Below, piece after piece: positions 18,312-25,647 of a stretch of DNA of 64,000 nt. This DNA is from Microbacterium proteolyticum (GTDB lineage: Bacteria > Actinomycetota > Actinomycetes > Actinomycetales > Microbacteriaceae): NCBI RefSeq assembly GCF_014192415.1, contig NZ_JACHXY010000002.1:434001-498000 (forward strand), written 5' to 3'. The notes under the pieces are model-generated. The model was given only the letters and a program-made list of their open reading frames with translations. It did not search any database and had not been told where the DNA came from. Numbering within the stretch: the first letter of the stretch is position 1; each line of letters opens with the position of its first letter. The position numbers were made by a program, and so were the translations under genes.

Positions 18312-18382
18312 GGGGCTGTAGCTTAGTGGTAAAGCCTCTGTCTTCCAAACAGATGATGCGAGTTCGATTCTCGTCAGCCCCT
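18312..18382 (+). tRNA. tRNA-Gly (anticodon TCC)
   Basis: Acceptor GGGGCTG/CAGCCCC, anticodon loop CTTCCAA (TCC), T-loop AGTTCGATTCT; the CCA is encoded at 18383-18385. A TAGAGT box near 18265 may be its promoter. The D-loop is short, as usual for this isoacceptor. Confidence 0.96.
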
Positions 18383-18533
18383 CCACCACCCTCTTCGTCA
18401 GCGAGTCAGTTATGTCTGGCAGCAGGATCTCTCCTGCGCCCTGCGTTGTCCCGTTGTAGTCGATCTCGGATTGCGTACTCGTCTAGCGCCTCTGTGATGC
18501 CGACGCTCGCACCCGAGAGCGTGCAGCCCGGCG

Positions 18534-19169
18534 TCAACGGGAGAGCGCGACGCTCGCGAGTCCGAAGCACCCCCCGGCAACCACCGTGACGCCCGTCCAG
18601 ACGAGAGCGGCTCGCCATCTCGCGGAAGTCGCGCACCAGAGCGCCGTCATAGAGAGCGCCGCGATCAGCACCCACCAGGTCGCCTGAGTCCACCACCGCG
18701 CGATCGACGACACATCGCCCGCGCCGGCCATGGTGTACCCGTAGGTGATCACCAAGGTGGTGAAGCCCACAACGACTACCGACGCCCACGCCGCAACGAC
18801 AAACGCGCCCCACGGTCGCCACTGGTCGGTAAGCGGCCCCTCCTCGATCGCCCGCCGCACGTCCTTCGGGAGATCGAGCTCGATCGGCATCACGCTGAGC
18901 CTGCGTGCGGCCTTCTCGTCCGCGCCCAGGCGCCGCAGCATCTCGGAGTAGGCACGAAGCTCTTGGTGTTGCGCGCCCTCGTCGAGGGCGATGGCGAAAC
19001 GACCGGCCTGATCTGGATGCCCGAGTTGACGGTAGGCCCGCACCACTTCTGCACGAGTGACCGCGTCTGCGGGGTCGTCACGCAGTCGCGCTTTTGGTGC
19101 ACCCAGCGCCTCACGACGTGCCGACCGGTCGTCGGCTGACCAGTTCTCAGGCACTCGTAGCGGGGACAT
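18534..19169 (-). CDS. Hypothetical membrane protein with helical N-terminal domain
   Basis: A 211-residue protein that I do not recognise. Residues 1-105 are soluble and helical, with TPR-like alternation (VVRAYRQLGHPDQAGRFAI). Three hydrophobic segments follow at about 118-140, 155-172 and 185-207, so it is probably anchored with its N-terminus in the cytoplasm. Start: the ATG at 19169 is preceded by CATAAT and six bases, a leaderless arrangement; no ribosome site is present. The flanking DNA is more A+T-rich than average and the gene sits next to tRNA-Gly, so it may be a later arrival. Confidence 0.7.
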   Translation of the reverse strand: MSPLRVPENWSADDRSARREALGAPKARLRDDPADAVTRAEVVRAYRQLGHPDQAGRFAIALDEGAQHQELRAYSEMLRRLGADEKAARRLSVMPIELDLPKDVRRAIEEGPLTDQWRPWGAFVVAAWASVVVVGFTTLVITYGYTMAGAGDVSSIARWWTQATWWVLIAALSMTALWCATSARWRAALVWTGVTVVAGGCFGLASVALSR

Positions 19170-19290
19170 GAATTCATTATGTTCGTGCGCTGATCGCCAC
19201 CCGCGAAGCATGCATGACGTGCGCCCTGCCCTCGGTTGAACTCACTGGCCCCGAGACGTGGCTACAGCTCGCAGCGATGGCCCGTCTTGC

Positions 19291-19644
19291 CTAAGACACC
19301 GCGCGGAACGACTCCGGCAAGATGACGTTCTCCCCGGCACCCGCGAAGAAGCCCGCGACCTGCTGCGGGCGGTATCCGGCGATCCCGCATCCCACCTCGG
19401 TCACCAGAAACCGCAACTCGGGACGATTTGCGGCGAAGGCGACGAACCGTGTCGCCTGCTCCTCGAACACCGCGAGACCCGACATCGTGTCGATCCCGTA
19501 CGACTGCCCCTGCAGACCCTCGCTCTGTCCCCAGACGGCGCCGAAGCGGTCGAGAGCGAAGCGCGCCGCTCCCCCGCCGTGCGCCCCCGATGCATTCGAG
19601 CCGAAGACGAAGATCTCCGCCGGCTGGAGCGATGTGATGTGCAT
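19291..19644 (-). CDS. Macrodomain-like protein, A1S_2505/phage non-structural type
   Basis: A 117-residue protein opening with a strand and the FVFGSNASGAHGGGAARFAL segment: a glycine-rich nucleotide-binding loop as in the A1S_2505 family, which is distantly related to macrodomains. The C-terminal half has FLVTEVGCGIAGY, a second conserved block of that family. ADP-ribose or nucleotide binding is possible but unproven. The ATG at 19644 follows TAGGCT plus six bases, consistent with leaderless expression. Neighbouring genes give no functional hint. Confidence 0.8.
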   Translation of the reverse strand: MHITSLQPAEIFVFGSNASGAHGGGAARFALDRFGAVWGQSEGLQGQSYGIDTMSGLAVFEEQATRFVAFAANRPELRFLVTEVGCGIAGYRPQQVAGFFAGAGENVILPESFRAVS

Positions 19645-19684
19645 GGCGCGAGCCTACGGACCGACCCGCATCCCGCAAGGGGCT

Positions 19685-20245
19685 TCAGTCGCCGAGTAGA
19701 GGCGGTTCGCCCGCGGGGATCGCGGAACGGTGCCGCTCCGTGTGCGCCAGATAGGTCTGCGCGTTCCGGAGGATCTTCTCGCGCTCCTCCTCAGTGAGGG
19801 CTCGCCGCACCTTGGCCGGAACCCCTGCCACGAGCGATCCGGCCGGTACCACCGTTCCCTCGAGCACGACCGCTCCCCCGGCCACGAGGCATCCGGGTCC
19901 GATCTCGGCGCCCGAGAGCACGACGCTTCCCATGCCGATGAGCGATCCGTCGCCGATGGTGCATCCGTGCACGACGGCGTTGTGCCCCACCGACACGTCG
20001 GCACCGATACGCACGGGGCGGCCGGCGTCGACGTGCACCGAGACATTGTCCTGCAGGTTGCTGCGCGCCCCGATCACGATCGATGCGCTGTCGGCTCGAA
20101 GGACGGCGTTGTACCAGACGCTCGCGCCCTCGGCGAGGTGCACCTCGCCCACGATCCGCGCACCGGATGCCACGAACGCGGTGGCATCGATGGCGGGTGC
20201 GGCGTCGGGGAGGGCGAGCACGGTGGCATCCGGGGCGATCGTCAT
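19685..20245 (-). CDS. Gamma-class carbonic anhydrase-like left-handed beta-helix protein
   Basis: A 186-residue trimeric beta-helix protein. Hexapeptide repeats run from about residue 25 to 140 (for example ARIVGEVHLAEGASVWYNAVLRAD). The metal-binding histidines are in DNVSVHVD and VSVGHNAVVHGC, which fits gamma carbonic anhydrase (CaiE/PaaY-like) proteins. Activity as an anhydrase is not assured, since many relatives are inactive or act in ferripyochelin binding. Start: the ATG at 20245 follows TAGTGT and seven bases (leaderless form); a further ATG at 20263, with GGAGG before it, is an alternative that adds six residues. Confidence 0.87.
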   Translation of the reverse strand: MTIAPDATVLALPDAAPAIDATAFVASGARIVGEVHLAEGASVWYNAVLRADSASIVIGARSNLQDNVSVHVDAGRPVRIGADVSVGHNAVVHGCTIGDGSLIGMGSVVLSGAEIGPGCLVAGGAVVLEGTVVPAGSLVAGVPAKVRRALTEEEREKILRNAQTYLAHTERHRSAIPAGEPPLLGD

Positions 20246-20301
20246 GCGCCCGACACTACCCATCGCCGCCTCCACCTCCGCAGACGCCGTCGGAGAGTAG
20301 G

Positions 20302-20345
20302 TGAGGATTGCCTATTCACCAGGGATTTAGCCGAGCCTCAACTTG
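20302..20345 (+). promoter_or_regulatory. Two DtxR/IdeR-like iron boxes in the dps promoter
   Basis: Bases 20327-20345 (TTAGCCGAGCCTCAACTTG) match the 19-base DtxR/IdeR consensus at about 12 positions, and 20302-20320 at about 11. They lie 25 bases apart, upstream of a possible promoter (TTGCGG at 20347-20352, TAGCGT at 20369-20374). Iron-dependent control of dps is plausible but not shown. Confidence 0.45.
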
Positions 20346-20414
20346 CTTGCGGAATGCTCCGGAGTGAGTAGCGTTCTATCCATCGAGACTTCGAACGTCG
20401 CCTAAGGAGCAAAA

Positions 20415-20900
20415 ATGAGCACCGTTCAGACCCCCACCGCCACCACCGTCGACCCCACGATGGGGTCCGGTACCGCCCAGTTCCTCTCCCCCGTCGTGAT
20501 CGGACTCGAGGCGCTCGTCGTCAACGGCAAGCAGGCTCACTGGCACGTGCGCGGTGCGAACTTCATCGGGGTGCACGAGCTGCTCGACACCGTCGTCGCC
20601 CACGCGCAGGACTGGGCCGACCTGGCCGCCGAGCGCATCGTGGCTCTGGGTCTGCCGATCGACGCGCGTCTGTCGACCGTCGCCGCCAAGGCCAAGGCCA
20701 CCGAGGTGCCGGCCGGCTTCGCGCAGTCCGACGTCGTCATCCGCGCCGTCATCGCTGACATCGACGCCGTGCTCGTCGACCTGGAGGCCGCGATCGAGGG
20801 ACTCGACGAGGTCGACATGTCGAGCCAGGACGTCGCCATCGAGATCAAGCGCGGCCTCGACAAGGACCGCTGGTTCCTCTTCGCGCACCTCGCCGCGTAA
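20415..20900 (+). CDS. dps: Dps, DNA-binding ferritin-like protein from starved cells
   Basis: A 161-residue ferritin-like protein that oxidises and stores iron and protects DNA. The inter-subunit ferroxidase ligands are all present with standard spacing: His42, His54, Asp69 and Glu73. The N-terminal 20 residues (Thr/Pro-rich) are flexible but carry no lysine cluster, so direct DNA binding is uncertain. The ATG at 20415 has an ideal AAGGAG site 8 bases upstream. It is monocistronic, with iron-box-like sites before it and a strong hairpin after it. Confidence 0.96.
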   Translation: MSTVQTPTATTVDPTMGSGTAQFLSPVVIGLEALVVNGKQAHWHVRGANFIGVHELLDTVVAHAQDWADLAAERIVALGLPIDARLSTVAAKAKATEVPAGFAQSDVVIRAVIADIDAVLVDLEAAIEGLDEVDMSSQDVAIEIKRGLDKDRWFLFAHLAA

Positions 20901-20912
20901 GACGTTTTTCCC

Positions 20913-20943
20913 GAGGGGGCGGTGCTTCGTCGCCGCCCCCTTC
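20913..20943 (+). terminator. Terminator after dps
   Basis: AGGGGGCGG (20914-20922) and CCGCCCCCT (20933-20941) form a 9-base stem with a 10-base loop, 13 bases past the dps stop. A T-run precedes it rather than follows. Confidence 0.8.
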
Positions 20944-21032
20944 GTCGTCCCCCCTGACGATCTGGCGAGGCGTCATGAAGTGGCGCCGAGTGGATGCTCT
21001 GGCGACACTTCTCGACCCCTCACGCGCGGGGC

Positions 21033-22526
21033 TCAGCCGACGTGCGTCACACGACCCGCGATCAGCGTCGTGCGCACCGGCATCGCGCGCAGGCTCCGCT
21101 CGTCGGCCGCGAGCGGATCTGCCCCGACGATGACGAGATCCGCCAGTGCACCGGGCGAGACTTCTGCCGGCGCCGTCGATCCCCCGACGGTGGATGCCGC
21201 GATCGCCGTGCCGATGTCGACCCGCTGGTGCGGCTGCCAGGCGTCACGCCCGTCGCGCGTGCGGAACACCGCTGACGCCATGGCCGCCCAGGGATCGAGC
21301 GGCGCCACCGGGGCGTCGGAGCCGAATCGCACGTTCGCCCCACTGTCGACCAGGGCCCGCAGAGGGTACGGCTGCGAAAGCTGCTCCGCCCAGATGGCAT
21401 CCGTCATGTCGCGATCGTCCAGCGCGTGTTCGGGCTGAACGCTCGCCGTCACTCCCAGTCGCGCGAAGCGCGGGATGTCGGCGTGGGCGACGAGCTGCGC
21501 GTGCTCGATGGTGCCGACGGCGCCGCTGAGCGCGTAGGCGTCGAGGGCGTGACTGTTGGCGACGTCGCCGATCGCGTGTATCGCGCATTCGAGGCCGGCC
21601 GCCGTCGCCCGCGTCATGATCTCGACGAGCTCGTCGGGCGCCACGGTCAGCATGCCGTGGTTGTCGACATCGCCCGGGTAGTGGTGCGCGCACGCGGCGG
21701 TGCGTGTCCCGAGCGATCCGTCGGTGATGGCCTTCAGCGGTCCGACACGGATCAGGTCGTCGACCGCGCCGCGCACGAGGTCTCCCGTGCGAAGGCCCTC
21801 GGCGATCGCCCGGTCGAGGTGCTGCGGGTACGTGCCGTACGACACGCGCACCGTGTCGAAACCGCGGGCCGCGCGACGCTGCCACGGGCCGTCGTTCCAG
21901 GTCATGTCGAGATCCACCAGGCCCACGATCCCGCGGGCGGCGGCTGCCCGCGCCATGCGCTCCACAGCCCTGTCGGCGACCTCGGGGTCGACCGCGTTGA
22001 GGCGACGCGAGATCTCGAAAGCGTCCTCCTCGCACAGCATCCCGGATGCCACGGGCTCGAAGCCCTCGCGTCGGAAGGCCGCGGAATTCAGCCAGACACT
22101 GTGCACGTCGGCGTTGACGAGATACGTCGGGACGATGCCGGTGGTGGCATCCAGTAGCTCCAGGCTGGGCGCGTCGGACCAGAGGCCGTCGCGGAATCCG
22201 GCACCGACCCGGCATCCATCGCTCACCGCCGCCGCACCCATGACGGCAGCGGCCTCGCGCGCGGACGAGACCCCGGCGAGCGGTACGCGATCCGCGACCA
22301 ACGCCCACTGGAGCGCGTGGACGTGGTGGTCCCAGAGCCCGGGAAGCAACCAGCCGCCCTCGCCGTCGATGACGAGACCTGTCGGACGCAGATTGCCGGT
22401 GGGCGCGATGTCGGCGATGCGACCGCCCTCGATGACGACGTCGACGGGCTCATCGGTGGGGAGGAATTGCCGGCCGGGTCCCGCGACCCGCACCGCGCGA
22501 AGGAAACCCGCACTCTCGCCGATCAT
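21033..22526 (-). CDS. Amidohydrolase family protein (amidohydrolase_3 / YtcJ-like)
   Basis: A 497-residue metal-dependent hydrolase. The N-terminal beta-sandwich leads into LLPGLWDHHVHALQW, whose HXH is the first metal-ligand pair. Further ligand candidates lie in ECAIHAIGDVANSHAL and RFGSDAPVAPLDPW (the aspartate before the C-terminal sandwich). The substrate is unknown; relatives act on N-substituted formamides and similar amides. The ATG at 22526 overlaps the stop of a 41-residue gene as ATGA, which suggests coupled translation. No signal peptide is seen, so it is cytoplasmic. Confidence 0.88.
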   Translation of the reverse strand: MIGESAGFLRAVRVAGPGRQFLPTDEPVDVVIEGGRIADIAPTGNLRPTGLVIDGEGGWLLPGLWDHHVHALQWALVADRVPLAGVSSAREAAAVMGAAAVSDGCRVGAGFRDGLWSDAPSLELLDATTGIVPTYLVNADVHSVWLNSAAFRREGFEPVASGMLCEEDAFEISRRLNAVDPEVADRAVERMARAAAARGIVGLVDLDMTWNDGPWQRRAARGFDTVRVSYGTYPQHLDRAIAEGLRTGDLVRGAVDDLIRVGPLKAITDGSLGTRTAACAHHYPGDVDNHGMLTVAPDELVEIMTRATAAGLECAIHAIGDVANSHALDAYALSGAVGTIEHAQLVAHADIPRFARLGVTASVQPEHALDDRDMTDAIWAEQLSQPYPLRALVDSGANVRFGSDAPVAPLDPWAAMASAVFRTRDGRDAWQPHQRVDIGTAIAASTVGGSTAPAEVSPGALADLVIVGADPLAADERSLRAMPVRTTLIAGRVTHVG

Positions 22527-22648
22527 GGACGCACCCGCGCGTCGGCCCGACGCATCTCGGCGGCGAGCTCGGGGGTCTGCGCGGCGACGCCCGCGTTTAC
22601 CGTCTCGACCACCTCGCCGGTAGTGTTCTGGCTGGTGTTCTGACGCAC
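22523..22648 (-). CDS. Tiny leaderless gene coupled to the amidohydrolase
   Basis: A 41-residue reading frame (begins MRQNTSQNTTGEVVETV, ends in MRRADARVRP) that runs into the amidohydrolase gene by an ATGA overlap. Its GTG start at 22648 is preceded by TAGGCT and exactly six bases, the leaderless pattern shared by 17 other genes in this window. It has no recognisable domain and may act as a translational leader or a real small protein. Too short for routine gene finding. Confidence 0.6.
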   Translation of the reverse strand: MRQNTSQNTTGEVVETVNAGVAAQTPELAAEMRRADARVRP

Positions 22649-22689
22649 CGGTTCAGCCTAGAACGCCGGTGCCGATCGCATCGACAGGC

Positions 22690-23679
22690 TCACGCCTGGC
22701 AGCTCGGGCACCAGTACAGCTTGCGTCCCGCCGCTTCCTCCATCAGCACGGTGGTGCCGCACACACGGCAGGGCAGGCCCGCACGGTGGTACACCCAGTG
22801 CCGGTCGTCGCGGTGGGCCATGGCGCGGCGGTACGCCGCGGGGTCGAGGTCGTCCATGGTCATCATCTGACCGGTCTCGACGCCGATGGGCAGCAACCGT
22901 GCCCAATCGCGCCAGATGCCGCGCACGACGTCTTCGGGCACGTCGCGGCCCGGAGTGTGCGGATTCTGTCGCGCACGGAAGAGCAGCTCGGCGCGGTAGA
23001 CGTTGCCGATCCCGCTCACCACCGCCTGATCCATCAGCAGCAGCCCGATCGCCGTCGGCTTCTTCTTCACCGTGGCGGTGAAGCGCTCCTCCCCCTCGGC
23101 GACGTCGTCGACGAGAGGGTCGGGGCCGAGCTTGGCGATGACCGCGGCGATCTCGTCGGGCGTCTGCAGGGCACATGCCGTCGGACCCCGCAGATCCGCG
23201 CAGGTCGACTCGGTGAGAAGGCGGAGGCGCACCGCGCCCACGACCGGCGGCGGCCATTCCGTCTGCTCGTCGAGCCCGGTGGTCTGCTCGGACATGCGCA
23301 CGCGGGCACGTCGTGGTGCGCCTATCGAGCTGAGGGAGTTCTCGCCGGCGGCATCCAGGATGGCGTCGTCGATCACCGTGCCGCGCTGATTCGTCTGCCC
23401 CATGCGTCCGTTCGACGACGCGATGGTCGCGTCGACGGACACGTCGCCCGAGAAGTCCCAGGCGCCGTACATCCCCAGGTGCACGCGCAGCCAGACGTCC
23501 CTGTCGAAGCGCAGGAACATCTGCTTGGCGACGGCCTGCACCTCGAGCGCCTCGCGCCCGTCGATGACCTCGGCGCCCTCGACGAAACGGCCCTGGGGAC
23601 TGGAGGCCGCAACCGTGCGGCCCACGATGTTGCGCGCGAACTGCCGGGCGATGCGGTGGACGGAATGCCCTTCGGGCAT
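22690..23679 (-). CDS. Formamidopyrimidine/endonuclease VIII-type DNA glycosylase (Nei-like)
   Basis: A 329-residue base-excision repair enzyme that removes oxidised bases. The mature N-terminus is PEGHSVHRIA: Pro2 as nucleophile and Glu3 are conserved. A helix-two-turn-helix lies in QAVVSGIGNVYRAELLFRA. The C-terminal zinc finger uses a CRVC pair and a CPSC pair. The PEGH start and extended middle (about 85-130) match the actinobacterial Nei2 subgroup (Rv2464c-like, from memory) rather than classical MutM. Its start shares one base with the rpiB stop, and M. tuberculosis keeps the same pair. Confidence 0.92.
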   Translation of the reverse strand: MPEGHSVHRIARQFARNIVGRTVAASSPQGRFVEGAEVIDGREALEVQAVAKQMFLRFDRDVWLRVHLGMYGAWDFSGDVSVDATIASSNGRMGQTNQRGTVIDDAILDAAGENSLSSIGAPRRARVRMSEQTTGLDEQTEWPPPVVGAVRLRLLTESTCADLRGPTACALQTPDEIAAVIAKLGPDPLVDDVAEGEERFTATVKKKPTAIGLLLMDQAVVSGIGNVYRAELLFRARQNPHTPGRDVPEDVVRGIWRDWARLLPIGVETGQMMTMDDLDPAAYRRAMAHRDDRHWVYHRAGLPCRVCGTTVLMEEAAGRKLYWCPSCQA

Positions 23680-24221
23680 CAGCCTGCCTCGGGGTCGAAC
23701 GAGTCGCTGGCGTCGGTCATGGTGTTCTCGGCCGCCCCCGCGCGGGGATCGGGGAGGAGCACCCCGTCTTGCTCGAACGCGGCGAGCTGCCCGATCCGGC
23801 GGGCGTGTCGCTCGTCGCCGGAGAACGGGGTCGCGATGAAGCGATCGATGAACGAACTCGCCTCGTCGAAGGAGTGCTGGCGCGCTCCGATCGAGATGAC
23901 GTTGGCGTCGTTGTGCTCGCGGGCGAGCTCGGCCGTGGAGATGTTCCACACGAGCGCGGCGCGCACGCCGAGCACCTTGTTGGCGGCGATCTGCTCGCCG
24001 TTGCCCGAACCGCCGAACACCACCCCGAGGGCGTCGACGCCCTGCGCCTGGTCGCGTACGACCGCTTGGGCTGCTCGGATGCAGAAGGCGGGGTAGTCGT
24101 CGAGCGGGTCGTACTCGATGGGCCCGTGGTCGATCACCTCGTGTCCCTGCGAGGCGAGGTGGTGCTGGATCTGGGTGGAGAACTCGAGACCGGCGTGATC
24201 GGTGCCGATGTGGATGCGCAT
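23679..24221 (-). CDS. rpiB: Ribose-5-phosphate isomerase B
   Basis: A 180-residue isomerase interconverting ribose 5-phosphate and ribulose 5-phosphate in the pentose phosphate pathway. The N-terminus MRIHIGTDHAGLEF carries the phosphate-binding Asp-His pair. The active loop reads GGSGNGEQIAANK. As in the mycobacterial enzyme, Glu76 occupies the position where E. coli RpiB uses a cysteine. The C-terminal extension past residue 150 is poorly conserved. It is coupled to the glycosylase gene downstream. Confidence 0.95.
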   Translation of the reverse strand: MRIHIGTDHAGLEFSTQIQHHLASQGHEVIDHGPIEYDPLDDYPAFCIRAAQAVVRDQAQGVDALGVVFGGSGNGEQIAANKVLGVRAALVWNISTAELAREHNDANVISIGARQHSFDEASSFIDRFIATPFSGDERHARRIGQLAAFEQDGVLLPDPRAGAAENTMTDASDSFDPEAG

Positions 24222-24266
24222 GAGGGAATCCTATTGAGGATCACCGACATCGCGGGGCGGATACGC

Positions 24267-24305
24267 CGACGCCGCCCGCCCCCTTCGGGGGAACGGGCGG
24301 CGTCG
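24267..24305 (-). terminator. Terminator after ferrochelatase
   Basis: CGACGCCGCCCG and CGGGCGGCGTCG are fully complementary 12-base arms with an inner CCCCC/GGGGG stem. It lies just past the ferrochelatase stop at 24313. Confidence 0.8.
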
Positions 24306-24312
24306 ATGCACC

Positions 24313-25500
24313 TCAGGGTCGAAGACCGGCGGCCACCGGCTTGAAGCCCGCGCGGATGTTCTCGCAGCATCCGGGTCGGCACACGTCGTACCAGGGTCCG
24401 AGGTCGGTGAGGTGCGGGCGTTCGGCCTTCGGCGTGCCCTTGAGCCGCTCCTCGACCAGATCGATGAGCCCCGAGACGTAGGCGGGGTCGATGCCGGGGG
24501 TCGGGGTGCGCACCGCCTTGATGCCGGCCTCCTCCGCTGCCTCCATGGCTTCGGTGTCGAGGTCCCAGAGCACCTCCATGTGGTCGCTGACGAAACCGAG
24601 GGGCACGATCACCACGGCCTCCGCGCCACGGCCGGGGAGCTCGGCGATGACGTCGTTGACGTCGGGTTCGAGCCAGGGCTGCGTGGGCGGGCCGGAGCGC
24701 GACTGGTAGACCAGCTCCCACTCGACGTCGGCGACCGCGGCGGCGACCTCGGCCATCACGAACGCCGCGACGGCCTTGTGCTGGGCGGCGTACGCACCGC
24801 CCTCGCCGAAGTCGACGTCGCGGGGGCCGGAGCGCTCGGCGTCGGCCGACGGGATGGAGTGGGTGGAGAAGAGCACACGGATCTTCTCGGGAGCGATGCC
24901 CTCCGCGACGTACGCCGATACGGCATCCGTCACTCCGCGCACGAACGTCGTCACGAAACCGGGGTGGTCGAAGAACTGACGCACCTTGTCAATGGTCACC
25001 GTCTCGCCGAGCCCCGTCGCCTCGAGCACGCGCGCGTAGTCTTCGCGGTACTGACGGCAGCTCGAGAACGAGCTGTACGCGCTCGTCGCGATCGCCAGCA
25101 GGGTGGTGTCACCGGCCTCCGCCGCCTCGGTCACGGCCTCCTCGAGGTAGGGCTCCCAGTTGCGGTTTCCCCAGTAGACCGGCAGACCGAGTCCGCGGGC
25201 GGCGATCTCGGCCTCGAGCGCGGCCTTCAGCTCGCGGTTGTGCTGGTTGATGGGGCTCACGCCGCCGAAGTGCCGGTAATGGTGAGCGACCTCTTCGAGG
25301 CGCTCGTCGGGGATGCCGCGTCCGCGCGTGACGTTGCGCAGGAACGGGATGACGTCGTCTTGGCCCTCCGGCCCGCCGAACCCGGCGAGGAGGATGCCGT
25401 CGTAGGCCACGGGCGTTTCGACCCACTTGGGTCCCGAGGACGCGGCGGGAGAGGCGTAGAGGACGGTTTCGGGGCTGCTGTCCGTGTCGGTCGTGCTCAC
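24313..25500 (-). CDS. hemH: Ferrochelatase (probably coproporphyrin ferrochelatase)
   Basis: A 395-residue enzyme inserting iron into a porphyrin. The family pattern HHYRHFGGVSPINQHNRELK occurs near residues 72-92. The active-site region is RVLFSTHSIPSADAER, with the conserved histidine. A carboxy-terminal WYDVCRPGCCENIR segment holds clustered cysteines that fit the [2Fe-2S] ligands known in some actinobacterial ferrochelatases. Actinobacteria use the coproporphyrin-dependent haem route, so CpfC is the likely role. The GTG at 25500 has GGGAGG upstream. It is divergent from pepN. Confidence 0.94.
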   Translation of the reverse strand: MSTTDTDSSPETVLYASPAASSGPKWVETPVAYDGILLAGFGGPEGQDDVIPFLRNVTRGRGIPDERLEEVAHHYRHFGGVSPINQHNRELKAALEAEIAARGLGLPVYWGNRNWEPYLEEAVTEAAEAGDTTLLAIATSAYSSFSSCRQYREDYARVLEATGLGETVTIDKVRQFFDHPGFVTTFVRGVTDAVSAYVAEGIAPEKIRVLFSTHSIPSADAERSGPRDVDFGEGGAYAAQHKAVAAFVMAEVAAAVADVEWELVYQSRSGPPTQPWLEPDVNDVIAELPGRGAEAVVIVPLGFVSDHMEVLWDLDTEAMEAAEEAGIKAVRTPTPGIDPAYVSGLIDLVEERLKGTPKAERPHLTDLGPWYDVCRPGCCENIRAGFKPVAAGLRP

Positions 25501-25647
25501 GCAGACATCCTCCCACTTGCGTGCACAGCCCGGACGGGGGGTATCTCGACACTAGGCTTATGTGGTTGTCGTCGTCGCCGACGGCGTCCGTCGCCACCCG
25601 TGCCGACGCGTCTGCGACGATCCGCCCTGATCCCCGGGAGAACGCCA

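Noticed and set aside
24412..25647. Long frame continuing upstream of pepN
   Set aside because: It is antisense to ferrochelatase and G+C-driven; the GTG at 25648 has a ribosome site and fits the family length.
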